Positions 46,507 to 61,434 of a DNA stretch of 64,000 nucleotides are shown in pieces. The stretch comes from Chrysomallon squamiferum (taxonomy: Eukaryota; Mollusca; Gastropoda; Neomphalida; Peltospiridae): positions 9,682,904 through 9,746,903 of the forward strand of contig CM022672.1 in the NCBI GenBank assembly GCA_012295275.1. Direction: 5' to 3'. Position numbers and translations under genes: made by a program. The notes under the pieces were generated by a model, which worked only from the letters and a program-made list of their open reading frames with translations, made no database searches and was not told the DNA's origin. Each line of letters opens with the position of its first letter. The first letter of the stretch is position 1.

Positions 46507-47918
46507 GTGTAAAAATGACTTTCTCCTTCTTTTTGTTTACTATGCAAAAGCATTTAAATGCCAGTTTTAATGAGATAATGTAAAATACAATTAAATAGTT
46601 AATAGTTCATTTACTTACTCTGGTGGTTTCTGATTAACATGTGAAAGTAATCTTACTACTGAGGTTTATTTATTCATTAATTTTTGCACTTCCATATCCA
46701 TATATTAACTACTTGACAAGTCTCCCTCACAAGTCTTCAGTCGCTTCAAATTTGGTTAAATAAAAAGTCATTAAATATTTTGTTTTGAACAGTCATGTTG
46801 CTTGAAAACTGCTGATATTTTTCGTCCTGTTTTCCTTTCGTGTTAGTACCAGTTATTTATTTGTTTATGCTACCCACTTTCTCTGAGAGATGTTCACTGA
46901 TATATTTAGAGTTACAGCCCTTATGTGAGAGGTGTTCACCGATATAAATAGAGTTACAGCCCTTATGTGAGAGGTGTTCACCGATATATTTAGAGTTACA
47001 GCCCTTATGTGAGAGGTGTTCACCGATATATTTAGAGTTACAGCCCTTATGTGAGATGTGTTCACCGATATAAATAGAGTTACATCCCTTATGTGAGATA
47101 TATAAATAGAGTTACAGCCCTTATGTGAGAGGTGTTCACCGATATATTTAGAGTTACAGCCTATGTGAGAGGTGTTCACCGATATAAATCAGATAAATAG
47201 AGTTACAGCCCTTATGTGAGATGTGTTCACCGATATATTTAGAGTTACAGCCCTTATGTGAGATGTGTTCACCGATATAAATAGAGTTACAGCCCTTATG
47301 TGAGAGGTGTTCACCGATATATTTAGAGTTACAGCCCTTATGTGAGATGTGTTCACCGATATAAATAGAGTTACAGCCCTTATGTGAGAGGTGTTCACCG
47401 ATATATTTAGAGTTACAGCCCTTATGTGAGATGTGTTCACCGATATAAATAGAGTTACAGCCCTTATGTGAGATGTGTTCACCGATATCTTTTCAGCTAT
47501 CCCCTTCTGTGAGCAATTATTGCGCAGAAGCAGAACAAGACATACATAATTAGAGCAGATTTGTACATGTGTAAAAGTGACTTTCTCCTTCTTTTTCTTT
47601 ACTATGCAAAAGCATTTAAATGCCAGTTTTAATGAGATAATGTAAAATACAATTAAATAGTTAATAGTTCATTTACTTACTCTGGTGGTTTTTGATTAAC
47701 CTGTGAAAGTAGTCTTATTACTGAGGTTTATTTATTCATTAATTTTTGCACTTCCATATCCATATATTAACTACTTGACAAGTCTCCCTCACAAGTCTTC
47801 AGTCGCTTCAAATTTGGTTAAATAAAAAGTCATTAAATATTTTGTTTTGAACAGTCATGTTGCTTGAAAACTGCTGATATTTTTCGTCCTGTTTTCCTAT
47901 CGTTTTAGTACCAGTTAT

Positions 47919-48884
47919 TTATTTGTTTATGCTACCCCCTTTCTCTGAGAGATGTTCACTGATATATTTAGAGTTACAGCCCTTATGTGAGAGGTGTTCA
48001 CCGATATAAATAGAGTTACAGCCCTTATGTGAGAGGTGTTCAACGATATATTTAGAGTTACATCCCTTATGTGAGAGGTGTTCACCGATATATTTAGAGT
48101 TACAGCCCTTATGTGAGAGGTGTTCACCGATATATTTAGAGTTACAGCCCTTATGTGAGATGTGTTCACCGATATAAATAGAGTTACAGCCCTTATGTGA
48201 GAGGTGTTCACCGATATATTTAGAGTTACAGCCCTTATGTGAGATGTGTTCACCGATATAAATAGAGTTACAGCCCTTATGTGAGAGGTGTTCACCGATA
48301 TATTTAGAGTTACAGCCCTTATGTGAGATGTGTTCACCGATATAAATAGAGTTACAGCCCTTATGTGAGATGTGTTCACCGATATAAATAGAGTTACAGC
48401 CCTTTTGTGAGAGGTGTTCACCGATATATTTAGAGTTACAGCCCTTATGTGAGATGTGTTCACCGATATATAGAGTTACAGCCCTTATGTGAGAGGTGTT
48501 CACCGATATATTTAGAGTTACAGCCCTTATGTGAGATGTGTTCACCGATATAAATAGAGTTACAGCCCTTATGTGAGATGTGTTCACCGATATAAATAGA
48601 GTTACAGCCCTTATGTGAGACGTGTTCACCGATATATTTAGAGTTACAGCCCTTATGTGAGATGTGTTCACCGATATAAATAGAGTTACAAGCCCTTTTG
48701 TGTGAGAGGTGTTCACCGATATATTTAGAGTTACAGCCCTTATGTGAGATGTGTTCACCGATATAAATAGAGTTACAGCCCTTATGTGAGATGTGTTCAC
48801 CGATATATTTAGAGTTACAGCCCTTATGTGAGATGTGTTCACCGATATATTTAGAGTTACAGCCCTTATGTGAGATGTGTTCAC
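47919..48884 (-). repeat. Longest 42-base repeat block, with a long open frame lacking ATG
   Basis: About 22 tandem 42-base units are open for 321 codons on the minus strand. The apparent start is GTG inside a repeat, and single-base indels switch between the two open frames along the block. The leader ATG in the adjacent spacer runs into a stop (HRRG then TAG) because of a one-base loss. I treat this as satellite sequence, not a gene. Confidence 0.7.
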
Positions 48885-51239
48885 CGATATCTTTTCAGCT
48901 ATCCCCTTCTGTGAGCAATTATTGCGCAGAAGCAGAACAAGAGATACATAATTAGAGCAGATTTGTACATGTGTAAAAGTGACTTTCTACTTCTTTTTCT
49001 TTACTATGCAAAAGCATTTAAATGCCAGTTTTAATGACATAATGTAAAATACAATTAAATAGTTAATAGTTCATTTACTTACTCTGGTGGTTTCTGATTA
49101 ACATGTGAAAGTAGTCTTACTACTGAGGTTTATTTATTCATTAATTTTTGCACTTCCATATCCGTATATTAACTACTTGACAAGTCTCCCTCACAAGTCT
49201 TCAGTCGCTTCAAATTTGGTTAAATAAAAAGTCATTAAATATTTTGTTTTGAACAGTCATGTTGCTTGAAAACTGCTGATATTTTTCGTCCTGTTTTCCT
49301 ATCGTTTTAGTACCAGTTATTTATTTGTTTATGCTACCCCCTTTCTCTGAGAGATGTTCACTGATATATTTAGAGTTACAGCCCTTATGTGAGAGGTGTT
49401 CACCGATATATTTAGAGTTACAGCCCTTATGTGAGAGGTGTTCACCGATATATTTAGAGTTACAGCCCTTATGTGAGATGTGTTCACCGATATAAATAGA
49501 GTTACAGCCCTTATGTGAGAGGTGTTCACCGATATATTTAGAGTTACAGCCCTTATGTGAGATGTGTTCACCGATATATTTAGAGTTACAGCCCTTATGT
49601 GAGATGTGTTCACCGATATAAATAGAGTTACAGCCCTTATGTGAGATGTGTTCACCGATATAAATAGAGTTACAGCCCTTATGTGAGATGTGTTCACCGA
49701 TATATTTAGAGTTACAGCCCTTATGTGAGATGTGTTCACCGATATAAATAGAGTTACATGTGTTCCACCGATATATTTAGAGTTACATCCCTTATGTGAG
49801 AGGTGTTCACCGATATATTTAGAGTTACAGCCCTTATGTGAGATGTGTTCACCGATATAAATAGAGTTACATCCCTTATGTGAGAGGTGTTCACCGATAT
49901 ATTTAGAGTTACAGCCCTTATGTGAGATGTGTTCACCGTATAAATAGAAATACCCCCTTATAAGAGGTGTTCACCGATATATTTAGAGTTACAGCCCTTA
50001 TGTGAGATGTGTTCACCGATATAAATAGAGTTACAGCCCTTTTGTGAGAGGTGTTCACCGATATATTTAGAGTTACAGCCCTTATGTGAGATGTGTTCAC
50101 CGATATAAATAGAGTTACAGCCCTTATGTGAGAGGTGTTCACCGATATATTTAGAGTTACAGCCCTTATGTGAGATGTGTTCACCGATATAAATAGAGTT
50201 ACAGCCCTTATGTGAGATGTGTTCACCGATATCTTTTCAGCTATCCCCTTCTGTGAGCAATTATTGCGCAGAAGCAGAACAAGAGATACATAATTAGAGC
50301 AGATTTGTACATGTGTAAAAGTGACTTTCTACTTCTTTTTCTTTACTATGCAAAAGCATTTAAATGCCAGTTTTAATGACATAATGTAAAATACAATTAA
50401 ATAGTTAATAGTTCATTTACTTACTCTGGTGGTTTCTGATTAACATGTGAAAGTAGTCTTACTACTGAGGTTTATTTATTCATTAATTTTTGCACTTCCA
50501 TATCCATATATTAACTACTTGACAAGTCTCCCTCACAAGTCTTCAGTCGCTTCAAATTTGGTTAAATAAAAAGTCATTAAATATTTTGTTTTGAACAGTC
50601 ATGTTGCTTGAAAACTGCTGATATTTTTCGTCCTGTTTTCCTATCGTTTTAGTACCAGTTATTTATTTGTTTATGCTACCCCCTTTCTCTGAGAGATGTT
50701 CACTGATATATTTAGAGTTACAGCCCTTATGTGAGAGGTGTTCACCGATATAAATAGAGTTACAGCCCTTATGTGAGAGGTGTTCACCGATATATTTAGA
50801 GTTACAGCCCTTATGTGAGAGGTGTTCACCGATATATTTAGAGTTACAGCCCTTATGTGAGAGGTGTTCACCGATATATTTAGAGTTACAGCCCTTATGT
50901 GAGATGTGTTCACCGATATAAATAGAGTTACAGCCCTTATGTGAGAGGTGTTCACCGATATATTTAGAGTTACAGCCCTTATGTGAGATGTGTTCACCGA
51001 TATAAATAGAGTTACAGCCCTTATGTGAGAGGTGTTCACCGATATATTTAGAGTTACAGCCCTTATGTGAGATGTGTTCACCGATATAAATAGAGTTACA
51101 GCCCTTATGTGAGATGTGTTCACCGATATATTTAGAGTTACAGCCCTTATGTGAGATGTTCACCGATATATTTAGAGTTACAGCCCTTATGTGAGATGTG
51201 TTCACCGATATAAATAGAGTTACAGCCCTTATGTGAGAG

Positions 51240-51310
51240 GTGTTCCGAAATATATTTACACCGGGATGTGTTCACCGATTAAATAGAGTTACAGCCCTAT
51301 ACCGATATAT
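51240..51310. repeat. Scrambled 42-base units
   Basis: Fragments of the repeat are joined out of register here (TGTTCCGAAATATATTTACA, then a partial unit ending CCCTATACCG). It could be a recombination scar or a local assembly error. Confidence 0.6.
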
Positions 51311-52702
51311 TTAGAGTTACAGCCCTTATGTGAGATGTGTTCACCGATATAAATAGAGTTACAGCCCTTATGTGAGATGTGTTCACCGATATAAATAGAG
51401 TTACAGCCCTTATGTGAGATGTGTTCACCGATATAAATAGAGTTACAGCCCTTATGTGAGATGTGTTCACCGATATCTTTTCAGCTATCCCCTTCTGTGA
51501 GCAATTATTGCGCAGAAGCAGAACAAGAGATACATAATTAGAGCAGATTTGTACATGTGTAAAAGTGACTTTCTACTTCTTTTTCTTTACTATGCAAAAG
51601 CATTTAAATGCCAGTTTTAATGACATAATGTAAAATACAATTAAATAGTTAATAGTTCATTTACTTACTCTGGTGGTTTTTGATTAACATGTGAAAGTAG
51701 TCTTATTACTGAGGTTTATTTATTCATTAATTTTTGCACTTCCATATCCATATATTAACTACTTGACAAGTCTCCCTCACAAGTCTTCAGTCCTTCAAAT
51801 TTGGTTAAATAAAAAGTCATTAAATATTTTGTTTTGAACAGTCATGTTGCTTGAAAACTGCTGATATTTTTCGTCCTGTTTTCCTATCGTTTTAGTACCA
51901 GTTATTTATTTGTTTATGCTACCCCTTTCTCTGAGAGATGTTCACTGATATATTTAGAGTTACAGCCCTTATGTGAGAGGTGTTCACCGATATAAATAGA
52001 GTTACAGCCCTTATGTGAGATGTGTTCACCGATATATTTAGAGTTACAGCCCTTATGTGAGATGTGTTCACCGATATAAATTAGAGTTACAGCCCTTATG
52101 TGAGATGTGTTCACCGATATAAATAGAGTTACAGCCCTTATGTGAGATGTGTTCACCGATATAAATAGAGTTACAGCCCTTATGTGAGATGTGTTCACCG
52201 ATATAAATAGAGTTACAGCCCTTATGTGAGATGAGTTCACCGATATCTTTTCAGCTATCCCCTTCTGTGAGCAATTATTGCGCAGAAGCAGAACAAGAGA
52301 TACATAATTAGAGCAGATTTGTACATGTGTAAAAGTGACTTTCTACTTCTTTTTCTTTACTATGCAAAAGCATTTAAATGCCAGTTTTAATGACATAATG
52401 TAAAATACAATTAAATAGTTAATAGTTCATTTACTTACTCTGGTGGTTTCTGATTAACATGTGAAAGTAGTCTTACTACTGAGGTTTATTTATTCATTAA
52501 TTTTTGCACTTCCATATCCGTATATTAACTACTTGACAAGTCTCCCTCACAAGTCTTCAGTCGCTTCAAATTTGGTTAAATAAAAAGTCATTAAATATTT
52601 TGTTTTGAACAGTCATGTTGCTTGAAAACTGCTGATATTTTTCGTCCTGTTTTCCTATCGTTTTAGTACCAGTTATTTATTTGTTTATGCTATCCCCTTT
52701 CT

Positions 52703-53065
52703 CTGAGAGATGTTCACTGATATATTTAGAGTTACAGCCCTTATGTGAGAGGTGTTCACCGATATAAATAGAGTTACAGCCCTTATGTGAGAGGTGTTCA
52801 CCGATATAAATAGAGTTACAGCCCTTATGTGAGAGTGTTCACCGATATAAATAGTTCACCCTTATGATGTTCATATAATAGTGAGATGTTTCACATATAA
52901 ATAGAGTTACAGCCCTTTTGTGAGAGGTGTTCCTTATATTTAGTTATGTGAGATGTGTTCACCGATATATTTAGAGTTACAGCCCTTATGTGAGATGTGT
53001 TCACCGATATAAATAGAGTTACAGCCCTTATGAGATGTGTTCACCGATATGTTCACCCTTATATA
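52703..53065. repeat. Scrambled 42-base repeat block
   Basis: After three normal units the block breaks into short pieces (GTTCACCCTTATGATGTTCA, ATAATAGTGAGATG, TTCCTTATATTTAGTTATG) before the normal spacer resumes. Flanking spacers are intact. Confidence 0.65.
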
Positions 53066-53934
53066 TCTTTTCAGCTATCCCCTTCTGTGAGCAATTATTG
53101 CGCAGAAGCAGAACAAGAGATACATAATTAGAGCAGATTTGTACATGTGTAAAAGTGACTTTCTACTTCTTTTTCTTTACTATGCAAAAGCATTTAAATG
53201 CCAGTTTTAATGACATAATGTAAAATACAATTAAATAGTTAATAGTTCATTTACTTACTCTGGTGGTTTCTGATTAACATGTGAAAGTAGTCTTACTACT
53301 GAGGTTTATTTATTCATTAATTTTTGCACTTCCATATCCGTATATTAACTACTTGACAAGTCTCCCTCACAAGTCTTCAGTCGCTTCAAATTTGGTTAAA
53401 TAAAAAGTCATTAAATATTTTGTTTTGAACAGTCATGTTGCTTGAAAACTGCTGATATTTTTTTCGTCCTGTTTTCCTATCGTTTTAGTACCAGTTATTT
53501 ATTTGTTTATGCTACCCCTTTCTCTCTGATGTTCACTGATATATTTAGAGTTACAGCCCTTATGTGAGAGAGTTACAGCCCTTATGTGAGAGGTGTTCAC
53601 CGATATATTTAGAGTTACAGCCCTTATGTGAGAGGTGTTCACCGATATATTTAGAGTTACAGCCCTTATGTGAGATGTGTTCACCGATATATTTAGAGTT
53701 ACAGCCCTTATGTGAGATGTGTTCACCGATATATTTAGATGTGTTGTGTTCACCGATATAAATAGAGTTACAGCCCTTATGTGAGAGGTGTTCACCGATA
53801 TATTTAGAGTTACAGCCCTTATGTGAGATGTGTTCACCGATATAAATAGAGTTACAGCCCTTATGTGAGAGGTGTTCACCGATATATTTAGAGTTACAGC
53901 CCTTATGTGAGATGTGTTCACCGATATAAATAGA

Positions 53935-54005
53935 GTTACAGCCCTTACACCCTTATATTTAGTGATGTGAGATGTGTTCACCGATATAAATAGAGTTACA
54001 TGATT
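53935..54005. repeat. Scrambled 42-base units
   Basis: Out-of-register fragments (CCCTTACACCCTTATATTTA, then ACATGATTTTGTGAG) interrupt an otherwise regular block. Close by, at 54,245-54,305, a spacer segment with ATAATTAGAGCAGATTTGTA is duplicated in tandem. Confidence 0.6.
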
Positions 54006-56260
54006 TTGTGAGAGGTGTTCACCGATATATTTAGAGTTACAGCCCTTATGTGAGATGTGTTCACCGATATAAATAGAGTTACAGCCCTTATGTGAGAGGT
54101 GTTCACCGATATATTTAGAGTTACAGCCCTTATGTGAGATGTGTTCACCGATATAAATAGAGTTACAGCCCTTATGTGAGATGTGTTCACCGATATCTTT
54201 TCAGCTATCCCCTTCTGTGAGCAATTATTGCGCAGAAGCAAACAAGACATATCATAATTAGAGCAGATTTGTACATGAGATACATAATTAGAGCAGATTT
54301 GTACATGTGTAAAAGTGACTTTCTACTTCTTTTTCTTTACTATGCAAAAGCATTTAAATGCCAGTTTTAATGACATAATGTAAAATACAATTAAATAGTT
54401 AATAGTTCATTTACTTACTCTGGTGGTTTTTGATTAACCTGTGAAAGTAGTCTTATTACTGAGGTTTATTTATTCATTAATTTTTACACTTCAATATCCA
54501 TATATTAACTACTTGACAAGTCTCCCTCACAAGTCTTCAGTCGCTTCAAATTTGGTTAAATAAAAAGTCATTAAATATTTTGTTTTGAACAGTCATGTTG
54601 CTTGAAAACTGCTGATGATATTTTTCGTCCTGTTTTCCTATCGTTTTAGTACCAGTTATTTATTTGTTTATGCTACCCCCTTTCTCTGAGAGATGTTCAC
54701 TGATATATTTAGAGTTACAGCCCTTATGTGAGAGGTGTTCACCGATATAAATAGAGTTACAGCCCTTATGTGAGAGGTGTTCACCGATATATTTAGAGTT
54801 ACAGCCCTTATGTGAGATGTGTTCACCGATATAAATAGAGTTACAGCCCTTATGTGAGATGTGTTCACCGATATATTTAGAGTTACAGCCCTTATGTGAG
54901 ATGTGTTCACCGATATAAATAGAGTTACAGCCCTTATGTGAGATGTGTTCACCGATATAAATAGAGTTACAGCCCTTATGTGAGATGAGTTCACCGATAT
55001 CTTTTCAGCTATCCCCTTCTGTGAGCAATTATTGCGCAGAAGCAGAACAAGAGATACATAATTAGAGCAGATTTGTACATGTGTAAAAGTGACTTTCTAC
55101 TTCTTTTTCTTTACTATGTAAAAGCATTTAAATGCCAGTTTTAATGACATAATGTAAAATACAATTAAATAGTTAATAGTTCATTTACTTACTCTGGTGG
55201 TTTCTGATTAACATGTGAAAGTAGTCTTACTACTGAGGTTTATTTATTCATTAATTTTTGCACTTCCATATCCGTATATTAACTACTTGACAAGTCTCCC
55301 TCACAAGTCTTCAGTCGCTTCAAATTTGGTTAAATAAAAAGTCATTAAATATTTTGTTTTGAACAGTCATGTTGCTTGAAAACTGCTGATATTTTTCGTC
55401 CTGTTTTCCTATCGTTTTAGTACCAGTTATTTATTTGTTTATCCTACCCCCTTTCTCTGAGAGATGTTCACTGATATATTTAGAGTTACAGCCCTTATGT
55501 GAGAGGTGTTCACCGATATAAATAGAGTTACATCCCTTATGTGAGAGGTGTTCACCGATATATTTAGAGTTACAGCCCTTATGTGAGATGTGTGAGATGT
55601 GTTCACCGATATAAATAGAGTTACAGCCCTTATGTGAGATGTGTTCACCGATATATTTAGAGTTACAGCCCTTATGTGAGATGTGTTCACCGATATAAAT
55701 AGAGTTACAGCCCTTATGTGAGACGTGTTCACCGATATATTTAGAGTTACAGCCCTTATGTGAGATGTGTTCACCGATATAAATAGAGTTACAGCCCTTA
55801 AATGAGATGAGTTCACCGATATCTTTTCAGCTATCCCCTTCTGTGAGCAATTATTGCGCAGAAGCAGAACAAGAGATACATAATTAGAGCAGATTTGTAC
55901 ATGTGTAAAAGTGACTTTCTACTTCTTTTTCTTTACTATGTAAAAGCATTTAAATGCCAGTTTTAATGACATAATGTAAAATACAATTAAATAGTTAATA
56001 GTTCATTTACTTACTCTGGTGGTTTCTGATTAACATGTGAAAGTAGTCTTACTACTGAGGTTTATTTATTCATTAATTTTTGCACTTCCATATCCGTATA
56101 TTAACTACTTGACAAGTCTCCCTCACAAGTCTTCAGTCGCTTCAAATTTGGTTAAATAAAAAGTCATTAAATATTTTGTTTTGAACAGTCATGTTGCTTG
56201 AAAACTGCTGATATAATTCGTCCTGTTTTCCTTTCGTATTAGTACCATTATTTATTTGTT

Positions 56261-58360
56261 TATGCTACCCCCTTTCTCTGAGAGATGTTCACTGATATAT
56301 TTAGAGTTACAGCCCTTATGTGAGAGGTGTTCACCGATATAAATAGAGTTACAGCCCTTATGTGAGATGTGTTCACCGATATAAATAGAGTTACAGCCCT
56401 TATGTGAGAGGTGTTCACCGATATATTTAGAGTTACAGCCCTTATGTGAGATGTGTTCACCGATATAAATAGAGTTACAGCCCTTATGTGAGATGTGTTC
56501 ACCGATATCTTTTCAGCTATCCCCTTCTGTGAGCAATTATTGCGCAGAAGTAGAACAAGACATACATAATTAGAGCAGATTTGTACATGTGTAAAAATGA
56601 CTTTCTCCTTCTTTTTGTTTACTATGCAGAAGGATTTAAATGCCAGTTTTAATGAGATAATGTAAAATACAATTAAATAGTTAATAGTTCATTTACTTAC
56701 TCTGGTGGTTTTTGTTAACCTGTGAAAGTAGTCTTATTACTGAGGTTTATTTATTCGTTAATTTTTACACTTCAATATCCATATATTAAATACTTGACAA
56801 GTCTCCCTCACAAGTCTTCAGTCCCTTCAAATTTGGTTAAATAAAAAGTCATTAAATATTTTGGTTTGAACAGTCATGTTGCTTGAAAACTGCTGATATT
56901 TTTCGTCCTGTTTTCCTATCGTTTTAGTACCAGTTATTTACTTGTTTATGTAACCCCCTTTCTCTGAGAGATGTTCACTGATATATTTAGAGTTACAGCC
57001 CTTATGTGAGATGTGTTCACCGATATAAATAGAGTTACAGCCCTTATGTGAGAGGTGTTCACCGATATATTTAGAGTTACAGCCCTTATGTGAGATGTGT
57101 TCACCGATATAAATAGAGTTACAGCCCTTATGTGAGATGTGTTCACCGATATCTTTTCAGCTATCCCCTTCTGTGAGCAATTATTGCGCAGAAGCACAAC
57201 AAGAGATACATAATTAGAGCAGATTTGTACATGTGTAAAAGTGACTTTCTACTTCTTTTTCTTTACTATGTAAAAGCATTTAAATGCCAGTTTTAATGAC
57301 ATAATGTAAAATACAATTAAATAGTTAATAGTTCATTTACTTACTCTGGTGGTTTCTGATTAACATGTGAAAGTAGTCTTACTACTGAGGTTTATTTATT
57401 CATTAATTTTTGCACTTCCATATCCGTATATTAACTACTTGACAAGTCTCCCTCACAAGTCTTCAGTCGCTTCAAATTTGGTTAAATAAAAAGTCATTAA
57501 ATATTTTGTTTTGAACAGTCATGTTGCTTCAAAACTGCTGAGATAATTCGTCCTGTTTTCCTTTCGTATTAGTACCATTATTTATTTGTTTATGCTACCC
57601 CCTTTTTCTGAGAGATGTTCACTGATATATTTAGAGTTACAGCCCTTATGTGAGAGGTGTTCACCGATATAAATAGAGTTACAGCCCTTATGTGAGATGT
57701 GTTCACCGATATAAATAGAGTTACAGCCCTTATGTGAGATGTGTTCACCGATATATTTAGAGTTACAGCCCTTATGTGAGATGTGTTCACCGATATAAAT
57801 AGAGTTACAGCCCTTATGTGAGACGTGTTCACCGATATATTTAGAGTTACAGCCCTTATGTGAGATGTGTTCACCAATATAAATAGAGTTACAGCCCTTA
57901 TGTGAGATGAGTTCACCGATATCTTTTCAGCTATCCCCTTCTGTGAGCAATTATTGCGCAGAAGCAGAACAACAGATACATAATTAGAGCAGATTTGTAC
58001 ATGTGTAAAAGTGACTTTCTACTTCTTTTTCTTTACTATGTAAAAGCATTTAAATGCCAGTTTTAATGACATAATGTAAAATACAATTAAATAGTTAATA
58101 GTTCATTTACTTACTCTGGTGGTTTCTGATTAACATGTGAAAGTAGTCTTACTACTGAGGTTTATTTATTCATTAATTTTTGCACTTCCATATCCGTATA
58201 TTAACTACTTGACAAGTCTCCCTCACAAGTCTTCAGTCGCTTCAAATTTGGTTAAATAAAAAGTCATTAAATATTTTGTTTTGAACAGTCATGTTGCTTG
58301 AAAACTGCTGATATAATTCGTCCTGTTTTCCTTTCGTGTTAGTACCATTATTTATTTGTT
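56261..58360. repeat. Satellite super-repeat copy 1 (2,100 bases)
   Basis: Three blocks and three spacers form one unit, anchored on TATGCTACCC at 56,261 and 57,591 and TATGTAACC at 56,947. Shared spacer variants include GCAGAAGGATTTAAATGCC and TTTTGGTTTGAACAG. Confidence 0.9.
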
Positions 58361-61300
58361 TATGCTACCCCCTTTCTCTGAGAGATGTTCACTGATATAT
58401 TTAGAGTTACAGCCCTTATGTGAGAGGGTGTTCACCGATATAAATAGAGTTACAGCCCTTATGTGAGATGTGTTCACCGATATAAATAGAGTTACAGCCC
58501 TTATGTGAGAGGTGTTCACCGATATATTTAGAGTTACAGCCCTTATGTGAGATGTGTTCACCGATATAAATAGAGTTACAGCCCTTATGTGAGATGTGTT
58601 CACCGATATCTTTTCAGCTATCCCCTTCTGTGAGCAATTATTGCGCAGAAGTAGAACAAGACATACATAATTAGAGCAGATTTGTACATGTGTAAAAATG
58701 ACTTTCTCCTTCTTTTTGTTTACTATGCAGAAGGATTTAAATGCCAGTTTTAATGAGATAATGTAAAATACAATTAAATAGTTAATAGTTCATTTACTTA
58801 CTCTGGTGGTTTTTGTTAACCTGTGAAAGTAGTCTTATTACTGAGGTTTATTTATTCGTTAATTTTTACACTTCAATATCCATATATTAAATACTTGACA
58901 AGTCTCCCTCACAAGTCTTCAGTCCCTTCAAATTTGGTTAAATAAAAAGTCATTAAATATTTTGGTTTGAACAGTCATGTTGCTTGAAAACTGCTGATAT
59001 TTTTCGTCGTGTTTTCCTATCGTTTTAGTACCAGTTATTTACTTGTTTATGTAACCCCCTTTCTCTGAGAGATGTTCACTGATATATTTAGAGTTACAGC
59101 CCTTATGTGAGAGGTGTTCACCGATATAAATAGAGTTACAGCCCTTATGTGAGATGTGTTCACCGATATAAATAGAGTTACAGCCCTTATGTGAGAGGTG
59201 TTCACCGATATATTTAGAGTTACAGCCCTTATGTGAGATGTGTTCCCCGATTTACACAGAGTTACAGCCCTCATGTGAGAGGTGTTCATCGATATATTTA
59301 GAGTTACAGCCCTTATGTGAGATGTGTTCACCGATATAAATAGAGTTACAGCCCTTATGTGAGAGGTGTTCACCGATATATTTAGAGTTACAGCCCTTAT
59401 GTGAGATGTGTTCACCGATATAAATAGAGTTACAGCCCTTATGTGAGATGTGTTCACCGATATCTTTTCAGCTATCCCCTTCTGTGAGCAATTATTGCGC
59501 AGAAGCACAACAAGAGATACATAATTAGAGCAGATTTGTACACGTGTAAAAGTGACTTTCTACTTCTTTTTCTTTACTATGTAAAAGCATTTAAATGCCA
59601 GTTTTAATGACATAATGTAAAATACAATTAAATAGTTAATAGTTCATTTACTTACTCTGGTGGTTTCTGATTAACATGTGAAAGTAGTCTTACTACTGAG
59701 GTTTATTTATTCATTAATTTTTGCACTTCCATATCCGTATATTAACTACTTGACAAGTCTCCCTCACAAGTCTTCAGTCGCTTCAAATTTGGTTAAATAA
59801 AAAGTCATTAAATATTTTGTTTTGAACAGTCATGTTGCTTGAAAACTGCTGATATTTTTCGTCCTGTTTTCCTATCGTTTTAGTACCAGTTATTTATTTG
59901 TTTATGCTACCCCTTTTTCTGAGAGATGTTCACTTTATTTAGAGTTACAGCCCTTATGTGAGATGTTCACTGATATATTTAGAGTTACAGCCCTTATGTG
60001 AGATGTGTTCACCGATATAAATAGAGTTACAGCCCTTATGTGAGAGGTGTTCACCGATATATTTAGAGTTACAGCCCTTATGTGAGATGTGTTCACCGAT
60101 ATAAATAGAGTTACAGCCCTTATGTGAGACGTGTTCACCGATATATTTTATTACAGTTCAGATGTGTTCACCAATATAAATTTCAGCTATCCCCCTCTGT
60201 GAGATGAGTTCAATATCTTTTCAGCTATCCCCTTCTGTGAGCAGAATTGCGCAGAAGCACAACAAGAGATACATAATTAGAGCAGATTTGTACATGTGTA
60301 AAAGTGACTTTCTACTTCTTTTTTTTTTTACTATGTAAAAGCATTTAAATGCCAGTTTTAATGACATAATGTAAAATACAATTAAATAGTTAATAGTTCA
60401 TTTACTTACTCTGGTGGTTTCTGATTAACATGTGAAAGTAGTCTTACTACTGAGGTTTATTTATTCATTAATTTTTGCACTTCCATATCCGTATATTAAC
60501 TACTTGACAAGTCTCCCTCACAAGTCTTCAGTCGCTTCAAATTTGGTTAAATAAAAGTCATTAAATATTTTGTTTTGAACAGTCATGTTGCTTCAAAACT
60601 GCTGAGATAATTCGTCCTGTTTTCCTTTCGTATTTAGTACCATTATTTATTTGTTTATGCTACCCCCTTTTTCTGAGAGATGTTCACTGATATATTTAGA
60701 GTTACAGCCCTTATGTGAGAGGTGTTCACCGATATAAATAGAGTTACAGCCCTTATGTGAGATGTGTTCACCGATATAAATAGAGTTACAGCCCTTATGT
60801 GAGAGGTAGTTCACCGTTCACCGATATATTTAGAGTTACAGCCCTTATGTGAGATGTGTTCACCGATATAAATAGAGTTACAGCCCTTATGTGAGACGTG
60901 TTCACCGATATATTTAGAGTTACAGCCCTTATGTGAGATGTGTTCACCAATATAAATAGAGTTACAGCCCTTATGTGAGATGAGTTCACCGATATCTTTT
61001 CAGCTATCCCCTTCTGTGAGCAATTATTGCGCAGAAGCAGAACAACAGATACATAATTAGAGCAGATTTGTACATGTGTAAAAGTGACTTTCTACTTCTT
61101 TTTTTTTTACTATGTAAAAGCATTTAAATGCCAGTTTTAATGACATAATGTAAAATACAATTAAATAGTTAATAGTTCATTTACTTACTCTGGTGGTTTC
61201 TGATTAACATGTGAAAGTAGTCTTACTACTGAGGTTTATTTATTCATTAATTTTTGCACTTCCATATCCGTATATTAACTACTTGACAAGTCTCCCTCAC

Positions 61301-61434
61301 AAGTCTTCAGTCGCTTCAAATTTGGTTAAATAAAAAGTCATTAAATATTTTGTTTTGAACAGTCATGTTGCTTGAAAACTGCTGATATAATTCGTCCTGT
61401 TTTCCTTTCGTGTTAGTACCATTATTTATTTGTT
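58361..61434. repeat. Satellite super-repeat copy 2 (3,074 bases, expanded)
   Basis: It has the same spacer variants in the same order as copy 1, but block 59,068-59,465 is enlarged and an additional block plus spacer (from 59,903) is inserted. A disordered junction lies at about 60,140-60,245. Confidence 0.85.

Noticed and set aside
53564-53761. Plus-strand repeats with C-x2-C (LCERCSPIYLE) as a zinc-finger array
   Set aside because: No paired histidines at zinc-finger spacing and the period is 14 residues, not 28; the two 42-base variants give the same cysteines, so no C2H2 pattern forms in any frame.
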